The position numbers and the translations under genes were made by a program. DNA of 64,000 bases from Lomentospora prolificans (Eukaryota > Ascomycota > Sordariomycetes > Microascales > Microascaceae): NCBI GenBank assembly GCA_029532625.1, contig JARFXM010000004.1, positions 4,712,001 to 4,776,000 of the forward strand, read 5' to 3'. The notes under the pieces are model-generated. The model was not told the origin of the DNA and did not search any database. It saw only the letters and a program-made list of their open reading frames with translations. Below, piece by piece: positions 24,006 to 34,000 of this stretch; the stretch's first letter is position 1, and each line of letters starts with the position of its first letter.

Positions 24006-24331
24006 ATGACCGATAAATGGTACGTGCTCGCCACCTCCAACACCCTCCCATAAGGTATCCAATCGCGCCAGCTAACGAGCAATAACTCGACAGTATACAA
24101 GGGTGCACAGAGTGGACAGCGAACCGCGTCTTCCTCTGCGGCCACCCGCAAGACCTGCGAGTCGAAACTTTCAAGACCTACTGTTCGACCGCCGAATCCT
24201 CGCTCGACAAGTCGTGCGGAAGCCAACCGAAGCAAGCGGCCGTCGGGTCCAAGAGGCTAAAAGAGCCTTGCGGCGAGTGCAAAGGGGCGAGGAAATGGAG
24301 AGTCTACGATGGCATCTGGGCGCAGTTGTAG
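24006..24331 (+). CDS. Small spliced Cys-rich protein, putative zinc-binding
   Basis: Two exons, 24006-24019 (14 nt) and 24094-24331, give 83 aa. The 74-bp intron is textbook: donor GTACGT, branch GCTAAC, acceptor ACAG; the join (phase 2) makes Cys5. No single open frame contains the protein, so frame-only scans miss it. Cysteines are at 5, 9, 20, 35, 46, 64 and 67, with FLCGH at 18-22, giving C-x3-C, C-x-H and C-x2-C elements. That spacing resembles small zinc-binding treble-clef or RING-like folds. There is no signal peptide, so a secreted effector is unlikely. The C-terminus ends KWRVYDGIWAQL. I recognise no named family. It lies 433 bp upstream of a Nudix gene on the same strand. The splice signals and Cys pattern make a real gene likely; function is unknown. 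Confidence 0.72.
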
Positions 24332-24764
24332 AAGAAGGGCGGGAAAAATGTATAAAAGATCATTGATGGATGTTGGCTGGCTGGCCTCTCACTCAGGAGA
24401 GCTGGCTGGTTGGCTCTGGGGAGACGAAACTGCCAGGCAGGTAGGTGCTGGCGGAGGCTGGTTTGGTTTGGTTTGGGGGGGTTTGCCTGCTGCCAGCGAC
24501 TCGACTCTGGCGCTTCGATAGTGGCCAGCCTTAATAAGCACCGCCTGGCTGGCTGCCGCCTGGAGCTGACCTGGAAACTAGGCCAACCTTAGCGATGTTC
24601 TGGAGCTCCGCCAGCTTGGACTATACCTCTTATGATGGGACGATGACGGCCCCGTGGTCTCACTTCCAATCATCCTTGATAGACCAGGCTGTGGGACTGG
24701 CGTTTTTACATTTGTCCTCGTTATGTTTCCCTTTCCACTTCTTCTTACATATATATAGCAGAGG
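24332..24764. other. Promoter region of the NUDT14-like gene
   Basis: 433 bp between tandem plus-strand genes. CTGGCTGG-like motifs recur (24376-24420, 24545-24555) and a TATATATA stretch lies at 24749-24757, shortly before the start codon at 24765. Nothing coding is supported. Confidence 0.45.
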
Positions 24765-25776
24765 ATGCCAGTAAGGTTTGAGTATAGAATTTTGACCTCC
24801 TTATTTCAGCGCAGGACCAAGCACTTTGCTACGAGCTTGAGCCTTGCCAACGTACTTCCATTCCGGTCCCTAGCAGGATTCAGTGTTGCAACCATGACAA
24901 CGTTTACGCACGCAAAGTTCAAGGTGCCAGTTACCCTCCCCGAGGGCCTTGCGGAAAATGACATCTCGAATTTCAAGCCATTCAACGTAAGCATGCGAGC
25001 CGACTTACTACTACCCAAACTTTTGTGAGCCAAGCCGCTAATTCCCACCATAGAGCTGGCTTTCGACCCTCACCAACTCCCTCAACCTCCAAAAGACCAA
25101 CCCAGACCACCCCTTCCACTCAGACCCCTACTCCCTGACCTCCATCACCATCCAAGCCTTTGACCGCTTCGGCAAGGACCGCCTCGGCTTCGTCAAGCTC
25201 ACCACCAATATCTCCAACTCCGCCGGCGAGAAGCTCCCAGGCGCCGTCTTCCTCCGCGGCCCCAGCGTCGCCATGCTCGTCATCCTCACCCCCGATGACG
25301 CCCCGGAGGAACGGTACGCCGTGCTGACGGTCCAGCCCAGGGTTGCCGGAGGCTCTCTCGCCATGGTGGAGCTGCCCGCGGGCATGGTCGACGATGGCTC
25401 CTTTGTCGGCGCGGCGGCCAAGGAGATCAAGGAGGAGCTGGGGCTCGAAATCCAAGAAGACGAGCTCAAGTGCCTGAGCGATCTCGCTAAGCCTAGCGAC
25501 GACGGGAAGGGATGCGGCGAGGAGCTGCCGTTGGCGGTGTATCCTTCGCCGGGCGGCTGCGACGAGCACGTGGGCATCTACGTGCACGAGAAGCAGGTGT
25601 CGAGGCATCAGCTGAAGGAGTGGAGCGGGAAGTTGACGGGGCTGAGGGATGAGGGGGAGAAGATTACTTTGAAGCTTGTTTTGCTCAAGGATCTGTGGCG
25701 GGAGGCGTCGAGGGATGCAAAGGCGCTTTCGGCCGTTGCGTTATGGGAGGGGTTGCACAGGGAGGGAAAGCTCTGA
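24765..25776 (+). CDS. Nudix hydrolase, NUDT14-like ADP-sugar pyrophosphatase
   Basis: Two exons, 24765-24986 and 25054-25776, give 314 aa; the 67-bp intron has GTAAGC, GCTAAT and TAG. Starting at the internal Met at 24894 would give 271 aa; the longer form has an Arg/Ser-rich N-terminus that might target mitochondria. The enzyme should hydrolyse ADP-sugars (ADP-ribose or ADP-glucose) to AMP plus sugar phosphate with Mg2+. The Nudix box reads ELPAGMVDDGSFVGAAAKE, then IKEELGL, with metal-binding Glu residues in KEIKEELG; Lys replaces the usual Arg and the first Glu is Ser. Downstream, YPSPGGCDEHVGIYV, GKLTGLRDEGEKI and a C-terminal ALWEGLHREGKL match the plant NUDT14/human NUDT14 type. It converges on a second Nudix gene 125 bp away. 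Confidence 0.9.
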
Positions 25777-25901
25777 GTGTATTATAGTATGATACGAAAT
25801 GAACTGACGAATTATGCTTCATCGTGATTAAGAACGCTCTGTGATAGCGTGTACGTTTTTACAAAAATTAATTCTCTGTTTTACCTATCATGTGTCTGCT
25901 T

Positions 25902-26799
25902 TTAGAGACGGAACTTCTTGGCAAGCTCGAGACCCTCGGCGAGAGTTCCCACTCGCGCATCAATCGCACATCCCTCCGCCTCAAGTCGCTTGCACTCGTC
26001 CCACAGCCTGTAGAGAGGGACGTGGAAGACCTCGATAAACTCATCCTCTTCCAGCTGGGCCTGCGGGTTCTGGTTCTCGGGAAGCGACATGTCGATGGTG
26101 AGGTGGACCATGCGCAGGTTGGTGTTGCAGAACCCGGGGTCTAAAACCAAATTTAGCGGGGTATTAATACTTTCTTCACCCCATCCAGACCCTAGTAACC
26201 CTCTTACCGTTAAACATGATGGGGGACGTGGCGATAGGAACGCCGACGTAGCCGGTTTCCTCCCTGAGCTCCCTGACGGCGCACTGCTCTGCCGTCTCAT
26301 TGGGGTCGATGAGGCCGGCCGGGACTTCAATGGCGACTTGTCCCACTGGCGGGCGGAACTGCTTCTGCAGGATAATCTCGGGACCTAGACAGGTACGGAC
26401 CGGAGGCTCTGGTTAGAGAGGTACTGGCGCGGCCATGGTGCGGGCAGAGAACAGTGGGTTACCGGTCTCCTTCTCGAGGATTGCGACGATGCCCACGCCG
26501 TCAATATCGCTGCCCTTGGGCCGCGTGGTGCGCTCGGCGGACTCCCAATCTCGGGACTGGCCCTTGGCGTCCTGATACTTGATCCTGGAAGTGGAAATCG
26601 TCAATTAACCCCCACATCTTGGCGAATTTCCTACGTAGATGCCGTGTGATGACATACCGAACGAGCTTCGTCCATACTGCCTCCTTCTCTGGCTATGGTG
26701 GGGATGATTCTGGTTAGCTTTGCTCCAGTGAAGCTATATTGGGCGGAGCCAACGTACGAGGGGCTCGCGCGCCGTCACATTGGCATTTGAAAGAGACAT
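25902..26799 (-). CDS. YSA1: Nudix hydrolase, YSA1/NUDT5-type ADP-ribose pyrophosphatase
   Basis: Five exons, 26799-26758, 26692-26658, 26584-26463, 26384-26208 and 26140-25902, give 204 aa. Introns are 65, 73, 78 and 67 bp, all GT-AG, and all joins keep frame; the second exon is only 35 nt. The product begins MSLSNANVTAREPLPEKEAV. It cleaves ADP-ribose to AMP and ribose 5-phosphate, scavenging a reactive metabolite in cytosol or mitochondria. The Nudix box is complete: EVPAGLIDPNETAEQCAVRE followed by LREETGY, with Glu in REL and REETG as metal ligands. The preceding ILQKQFRPPVG is the strand typical of ADPRase. Length and layout match yeast Ysa1. No single open frame covers the gene. It is convergent with the NUDT14-like gene. 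Confidence 0.92.
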
Positions 26800-27512
26800 T
26801 TTTCTTTTTTTTTTTTTTGGGCGGGCGGGCGGAGGGGAGGGAGAGAGGGTCGTGGCGATGCTTTGAATCTAGATTGATTGATTCGGAGACGGAGGACTGC
26901 AGGGCCAAGGCGTAGTCTTCGGTTAGGGGCACAAAAGAGGCCTGGCAGAAAAAGCGACCCAAATGGGGGAGAGGTATTGAGCCGTGGTGGGGTAAAACAA
27001 AAAAAGCACAGATGCCCCGCGCTGCTGGCGATGATGGCTGAAGCTCTCTGGGCTGTTGGAGCGCCAGGGTGCATTGGTCAATTGAGCCTGCGGAGATGAC
27101 GGATTTCGGCTTGTGTCGAGATGATTGGATTCGAGACGAGTGTTCAAGTTGCAGGATTCTGGAACATCTTTCGTTTACAACGGCAAAGTCTACGTACTGC
27201 CGGGTTTAGGGCCATTTAGAGACCCAAGGTTTACAGACGTGAGAACCGCCGCATCGCTGGCCCTGAGTCTACCGAGAGACCCGGGCCTGTGTTGTTGAGC
27301 AGAGATTTCGTAAATTCATGACCGACATCAACCGACCAGATCCGTAAGCGCTCGTCCTTAAGACAAGGTCACTTCCAACGCCGTGCCGTAATGTAAACTA
27401 TATGCCACTCGCGGAGGAGAAAAACAACACAACCAATACACGTAATAACACCGTTGACGCCCTGTCTTCCCTTCATTAAACACATGCACACAGGCAGGCA
27501 CGTACTACGCCC
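26800..27512. other. Promoter of YSA1-like gene and 3' flank of NC2-beta
   Basis: 713 bp between tandem minus-strand genes. A T-run at 26804-26818 (A-run on the gene strand) lies directly upstream of the YSA1-like start. The frames here (99 aa and shorter) are low-complexity. No gene seen. Confidence 0.5.
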
Positions 27513-28411
27513 TCAGCTGTGCCGCGCCGCGGCCTGAGCAAACTGCTCCTGCTGTAACCTCTCGAGCTCCTCCAGCGACAGACCGCTCTGCGCGAGCTTG
27601 TCACCCCTCTTCTCACGTCCCTGGACCCCCCAAAGTTAGCGAACGCGGAAACCACGCCGGATTGGGAGCAGGAGCTTGGACCATACCTTTTGGACCTCCT
27701 TGTGCTCCGCGGCGGCGTCCATGACGGCGGCCACGTAATCCGAGAAGCCTAGCTGTTCAAGAGCCTTGGTGATGTGGTCGCAAGCAATCGTTTTCTTAGC
27801 TTCCTTTTCGGAGATTTCATTGGCTTCGGAGGAGATGAGCGTGATGAACTCGACGCAGCATTCTATGAGGAGGTCGCGCGCCTCCTTTGAGAAGACGCAG
27901 CCGCTGGAGGGAGGGAGAATTTCCGTGACAATCTTTTGCACGGTCGCCTTGGGAAGGCTGAGCTCGTCGTTGCCTAAAAGGTTGCAGTCAGTATATGCTG
28001 GTGTTTAAGCATACGTAGACGCAGGTGTTCGCAAGGCTCTGGTACAGCCCGCAATTGCCGCTGCGCACATCTGAGGCTAGAGCACGCGTGACGAAGAAAA
28101 AAAAAACACCATCATCCTGTGCTGTTTTTCCTTTTTGTGCCTCTAGCTCCGGGCATCACGATGCTACGCGGGAGGAAGCACATCTGGAAGTGGGATGCAG
28201 CGCAGGGTGTAAGTGGGGAGAAGAGCTGCGCTAACGCTGCAGGGCAAATCTCACACACTGCCAGCGCAAACGCCGCTGGGGCTGGTTTAGAGGGAGCCCA
28301 ACACCTGGGACCTGCTTGAGAGCGGGCAACACGAACTAAACGGCCAACACCAAAGCCAAAGCCAAAGCAAAAGCAAAATCAGCACTTACCGGTAAACTCG
28401 TGATCGGACAT
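27513..28411 (-). CDS. NCB2: Negative cofactor 2 beta (Dr1), histone-fold TBP regulator
   Basis: Three exons, 28411-28390 (22 nt), 27973-27687 and 27620-27513, give 138 aa. Introns are 416 bp (GTAAGT ... CTTTTAG) and 66 bp (GTATGG, GCTAAC, CCAG). The protein starts MSDHEFTGNDELSLPKATVQ and contains a complete H2B-like histone fold: IVTEILPPS, CVFSKEARDLLIECCVEFI, SSEANEISEKEAKKTI and HITKALEQLGF. The C-terminal tail is Glu/Gln-rich with LEELERLQQEQFAQ. NC2-beta pairs with NC2-alpha (Bur6) and binds TBP on promoters to block TFIIA/TFIIB recruitment in the nucleus. Length equals the yeast and metazoan core. The first intron is unusually long for this window and contains a short CAAAGC-type repeat at 28350-28380. 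Confidence 0.94.
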
Positions 28412-30121
28412 TTTGAACGCAGATCAAGTGTTTTGTGTGACGTTGGTTCGCAGCCAGTTTTACAGCGGATACTATTGGGTAGCTTCGGCTGCGGGGCCTG
28501 AGACGAAATGGCAAGGATCCGTGGGCGTGCGTGCGAGTTGAACCTTTGTGACCGGACGGTGATGAGCTAGAGAGAAAGGGAAAAAAAAAAAAGGAAAAAG
28601 GAAAAGGAATATATGCACCCTAGAGAAGAAACACTAGATTCATCAAGAGCTCGCGAGAAGATTAGAGACACGTTAATATGGGGAAAATTAATGACGTAGT
28701 AAATTTCCCCGTTCGTGATCGTTCCTCCTGGGAAAGGATGAAACCAACAAAACGGACGCGTCCGGTTTGTTCTTGCTTCTGATGGGATGGCGGCCGAAGG
28801 TCTGTCTGTACAAAGGAATGAGATTCGAGGGGAGCTTTAAGACCTTGCGAAATTGTGTGTGAGGGGCCCCGAGCTTTTAAAGTTGGAGACACCTTCAGAT
28901 CAATTTTCTAGCCATTTACAAAGTACAAGGGAGTGATTTGCTGGACTGACAGGCTGCATTGCGCATGGGGCTTAGGCTGTGGCATGGGCGGCGTGAGAGA
29001 AAAATAAAATAAAAGATTGTACGAAGGTATCAGTCTGGCTTCAGGTGGCGCCAAGTGAAAATCTTCAGGTTTATATGTATGGTGGGGCATCATGATGGCA
29101 TCCATTGATGGGGCTAGGTACAACGTTCCAGGTAGCATTGGTGGTGATCGTGCACGGACCACATTCGTCTCGATTCGAATAAAAGAGATTTGTGCCCAGC
29201 TTTTTTTTCTTGCTTCTGAATTTTTTCTTCTTCATCATCGTGGTGGACAACACCTCTCGCTTCTCTGCTCAAAGCAGCCGACCAGCCTTTACTATCTATC
29301 CCCAGTGGCCTTTTCTCCTCAGAGATGACGCGCCCACCCCCTGAAGGAGAATTATTTCATTTCCTACCTTGTCGGTCCCATTCCTGGCGACCGTCTTCTC
29401 AGCTCCCAGAGCCGCGTATGCCTAGGTAGGTCCGCCCCCAATTCCTTTCGCCCTCCAAGCAAGCGCTGTATGATGAGATATGTTGTCGCCCCAGGCTTAC
29501 GAGGCAGTGGCCTCTGTGGTGATCGACCTAGTCATAGCCAAACTCAAGACGTTTCTGATCGTGCTTTCTAAGCCAATATGCATTGAAATACTGGGAGAGA
29601 AACCTGGCTAACTCTCCTCAGCTCATAGGATTGAGGCTCTAGCAGCGGTTTGTAAGCCCTGTCCGAACTCATGTGTTGTTTCCCAGCAGAGTTGGATATG
29701 ATGGAGAATCTACTTCAATGTGCTATCAAATACCGACATTTGATGACGGAGAATGAAGCCTGATCACCTCTCTGCCGTCGATAACTTGACAATAGACCAT
29801 TCCGCCTGGATGCTAATACAGGAGTTGGGTAGTCGTGTTGCAGTCTTGCCGGCGGTGAGGAGTTGATCCTGTATTGCCTGTTCATGGCTAATGCTGGTAA
29901 GGTAAGGCATATATTCTACTTTTTCCTTTTCGTCTTTACAAATCGGTTCATGATGCAACCCGATTTCCATGCTAATACTGAAACCCGCATGTGGATCAAA
30001 AATCGAGCTTTTCATCTTTCGTCTGACTCGAACCCAACCCTCATCTTGCTCTTCGCTGTTGAAATCCCTGTGGAGACCCAAGCTAATTCTTATATAGTCC
30101 AAACTAGGTGTTGCTAGCTGT
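28412..30121. other. 1.7-kb intergenic region
   Basis: Upstream DNA of NC2-beta and 3' flank of the dehydrogenase gene. It contains an A-run near 28579-28590 and CT/GAA-rich tracts around 29195-29240. Frames of 60-122 aa show no domain or splice support. Nothing else seen. Confidence 0.5.
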
Positions 30122-31047
30122 CTACTCGTCACGGAAGGGAGCTAGCTCCGGCCCCGTCACTCTGGGTTCGCTGTTAGCACTTTCCTCGTATACTTTTTTT
30201 TCTTGGTGGACCCACTTTAAGAATTTTCCAGTGAAGTCGTGGTGCGGGTTGACAACGAAACGAGCTATCGTATGGCCTGGTACCTCGGGCTTCAGCAGCT
30301 CGCCCTTCTCAAAGGCGTCTTGGAAGCTTTGCAGGTCTTCGGGTTTCATCTCATCGCCAGCCTCCCGGATGAGACGCTGCATGTCGGTGTCAACTCGTCC
30401 AGGGCTGAAGCTGACGCTTGTAATCTCTGGTTCCTCAACCGCAAGGTGTCCCGTCAGCGAATGCAGTGCTGCCTTGGAGCTCCCATAGGCGCCCCACGCG
30501 GTATAACATCCTACCGCCGCTCCGGATGACACCCAGGCAACGCATCCCTTGGTTTTGCGCAGTTCGGGAATGGCGTGTTGAAGCTGTGGCCCTAGTTAGT
30601 GTTTTCCAAGTGGAAACGAGGCTATGGAACTCGTACAAGCCCAAGTGCGCTGAAGAAGTTAACATCGTAAAGCTTCTTCCACTCCTCCAATCTCGCGTTC
30701 GCGACGCGAGCAATGGGAGCTAGGACGCCGTGGTTCACCACCAGACCGTCGAGCTGCCCGAAAGTTTTCACGGCGAGTGTCGTTAGCTTCTTGCCGATCT
30801 ACTCCATTGTTAGCTCAAAAAGAAGTTTGTAAATGCCGCATCTGGCGTAATCTTGTCTTGCCTCGGGATCTGTTATATCACCAGCAACGTATTCCACCCG
30901 ACCAGGGTAGTCGGCCTTGAGGGACTCTAAAGGATGTTGAGACCTCGCCGTTACTACTACGCGGTGGGATGCATTTAGCAGCCACTTGGCAATAGCTAGC
31001 CCAATACCTCGACTAGCACCGGTAATAATAATGACTTTCGAGGCCAT
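30122..31047 (-). CDS. Short-chain dehydrogenase/reductase (classical SDR)
   Basis: Three exons, 31047-30862, 30798-30637 and 30583-30122, give 269 aa. The second intron (53 bp) is GT-AG. The first (30799-30861, 63 bp) can only be removed with a GC donor (GAG/GCAAGA) plus CTAAC branch and TAG acceptor; it contains an in-frame stop if retained. The join gives DITDPE-IGKKLTTLAVKTFG. Family marks are the cofactor loop TGASRGIG at residues 9-16, DIT near 57, an NHG motif in place of the usual NAG, a Ser in WVSSGAA and the catalytic YGSSK. The C-terminus has SFSPGRVDTDM, another SDR feature. It resembles yeast Irc24/YIR035C-type carbonyl reductases; the substrate cannot be told. NADP(H) preference is likely from TGASRGIG with a downstream TARS. 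Confidence 0.9.
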
Positions 31048-34000
31048 GTTGATCTGTGTTCTTAATGTGTATGAGTGAATGTTTGGCGGGGTTGGTGGGG
31101 TCGGTTGCGATTTCTTTTACACGAAGTTTCGAGTTTCCAGTTGACGCTCGGGTGCACGTGATCTCTTGGTGACGTGAATCACTGATGAGATCATTATATG
31201 TCCTACTCTTGTCTTCGCGATAGCAACGTGCCTCTAAAGGTCATGACGTGGATACAGAGGTTCCAGTATTGAAGCAGTATTTCACCGGGGTCGTTACTGT
31301 TGTATATTCCGGACACGGCCCGATGCAACCTGCATTGAGGTGTTCCAAGGTCGAGAAGGATCTCGCTCTGGCACTCAGGTCGACTTACACGTCGGAGCCT
31401 CCAACGACAGACGATCAGGGTTCCTAGAATATATTTGTAAATGACTCTGTCTGAACTTTCACCATTATTCGAGAGAGACGGTAACTACCCGGGCTTCTTG
31501 AACACGAAGTGACCCTATTCCAAGTGAGGCTTCACTTCTAGTGGTCTAGGTTTTAGCTGTCCTGTGAGCTTGAAAGGAGCTCTGGAAAACCGAGTTTGTT
31601 TCCCACTATTGGCTCAGGATATGGACATTATAGAGATGGGGCACGCCTGAGTCTAGTATTAAGCGGATCCATGCCATAAAACCTACGCAAACGTCAGCTA
31701 CTACTCCTTCCGCTCCGCTCCGCTCCAGGTCATGACCAAGCGGCCACGGGTTAGTAGCTCTTACCCGATAGAAAGAAATCATTGAATCGGCTCCTGCAAT
31801 TCTAAATCTTGAAATAATATGGCCGTATCTCTTAAGATACTCACGCTCTCTCTTCAAAGACTCCATTTCTTTTCTATCTCATTGCTGCCGAGTCGGTCCG
31901 AGAGAACTTCCCGTGAGACTTTCTCGCCCTGATTTGAGAGTACGGGGTGACTGGGTTCCGGCGATCGTATGGACGAGCCTCCACCAAGTCGAGGCTAGGA
32001 TTCTGGGGCCTCAGTATAAGTGCCTGATGAAGTCATTCAAAGAGCATCTGTTCAATGCGTCTCTGGAAAACCCTACTGCGGACCCCCAACGCTGGCTCAA
32101 TCCCCAGAGGGGCACGAAAGCCACGAAGAACTTAAACGAGCTCGTTGGTTTACTAATCCGACATATAGAATGGTGGAGTCCCTTATTCCTATGGCGGTGG
32201 ACCTCGATCCTGATATCAGCGAGTAGTCAGGTCGTACAGCTTCGGACTCAAGGAACTCTCTATGCTGGCCCTGTAGTCTCTCGTATGGTCTACAAAGCAA
32301 GTTCCATCTTCATGCAGACGGTATTTAAATGTAAAAAGGTTACGTTGCCTACAAAGATCACAATGAAGATGAATAGGGGCATTGCGTCATGAAGCCCGTT
32401 ACACGAGCTTTGCGGTGGCTTCGGTGCAGCCCCGGTCGAAGATGTGAACCCGTGCTCACGGCGTCCATGGGTCCGCCGATATCCTAAAAATAGCCCCGGA
32501 ACCGCCATGAGCTCCTCGCTATAGCTGACATTCCTCGATCTTCACTTGAGAAGCTATATCCTGGATCTGTGGCTTGTTGGTAGTAAAACGGAAGGTAAGA
32601 TTTGGAAGTGAACCCAGATGACGGCCTCTACGGATATGAGCCGGGAAGAGCCCGGCACTCGTCTGTTCCAGCGCCGGCGTCCGGAAAGCGACCACGCCGC
32701 TGGCATTGCTGGGTTGTTCGGAGCCTGACCGTTATCCGACAAGTCTGTGGTGTGTTAATTTCCCCGGAAATGGAGGAAAAGAAAGAACCCTTTTCACTCT
32801 CAGGACACCTGTTTCCCCCTCATCCCAATCACACCCTATACGCACACCACCATCGCCCGGGCAAGCTATCATCGGTCAATACCGTTACAACCCCGCAATG
32901 CCGTGCAACCCTAGCCCTCAACACACTCTCTCGAGCTTCGTTTTTTCCCATGGCGTGGGATCGCATGACTATTCTTGTCTCACGCCAGCTGCGTGTCCAA
33001 CGTGGGGGACAACAAGGCGAAGGAGGATACATGGAAAGTGAGGTGGGACAACAGGCACATCAAGTATTGTCATGCTGCTACATCAAATTATATTGAATCC
33101 TTGCCGTCTGTATGTCTCTCGAAGGTTGCTCCATGCTTATCTGGCAGAACCCTTATTAGAATGGGGGGCTAAAATGCAGGTCCTTCAGTATCTTGGGTGC
33201 CTGGGCACAACGATAAGCCGTTTGCAGTTGCGCCCGCACCAAAGGCCGTGGTTCGTTACCAAGATGGGTGTAAAGTGGATGCATACAACTAGCCATCTGC
33301 ATTTTCACGGCAGGCTCGGCATAAACGAACAGGAAGGGAAAACGAGTTCTGACAGAAACTCAATACCCTCCACCCACTCCCTCAGGCCGACGGTTCCTGA
33401 AATGAGATACGACGGGATGGTGTGTAGTCCCTTGGATGCAGGGGGCGCAGAAAAACTTGGTTCATCGCAGCACCACATCTACTCACATTGGAATAATTTA
33501 ATGCGACTGTGATGCCCAAAAATGCTATTTCCACCTACGTTGTCGAATGTCGTGGTAGGATTCATTAGACCAGACACGGAAATTCGATGACGAAAAGAGG
33601 GGAAAGAGCATGCTGCAAGGGGGAAGAGGGCCATGGATGCCTGTGCGCCAAGAGCAGGAAAGTGGTGATGATGTAATGAGGACGAAATCCTGCGCTGAAC
33701 ATCAATTTACCAGGGGGAGCATTTGGGCTTGGCTGCCACGCTGTGAGGAGAAAAAACTCCGGTGTAAAAGCCAGCACTCTCAAGGGAGGCTGCAGTTAAA
33801 AGCTTTCGGTAAAGACGTTTCCCAAGGAAGCGACCTGCGACGCTGGTCTGACCGAGCTTACTGGGCGGAAGATTCGGACGGATGGTACTTGATGATGGCA
33901 GGGTTGCCGGCAGTGGATGGGTGATCCAAGGCCAGGTAGGGACTTGAGCTGGAGGCGTTTGTGAAATCTGGCACCTTCATCAATGTTACTGTAGGCACCG

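Noticed and set aside
23903..24235. 110-aa minus-strand frame over the 83-aa gene
   Set aside because: The plus strand has matched donor, branch and acceptor signals and a Cys-patterned product; the minus frame has neither.
31606..31866. Possible small gene with GTAAGA donor and CTACTAAC
   Set aside because: The branch-like sequence lies only a few bases after the donor, too close for a working intron.
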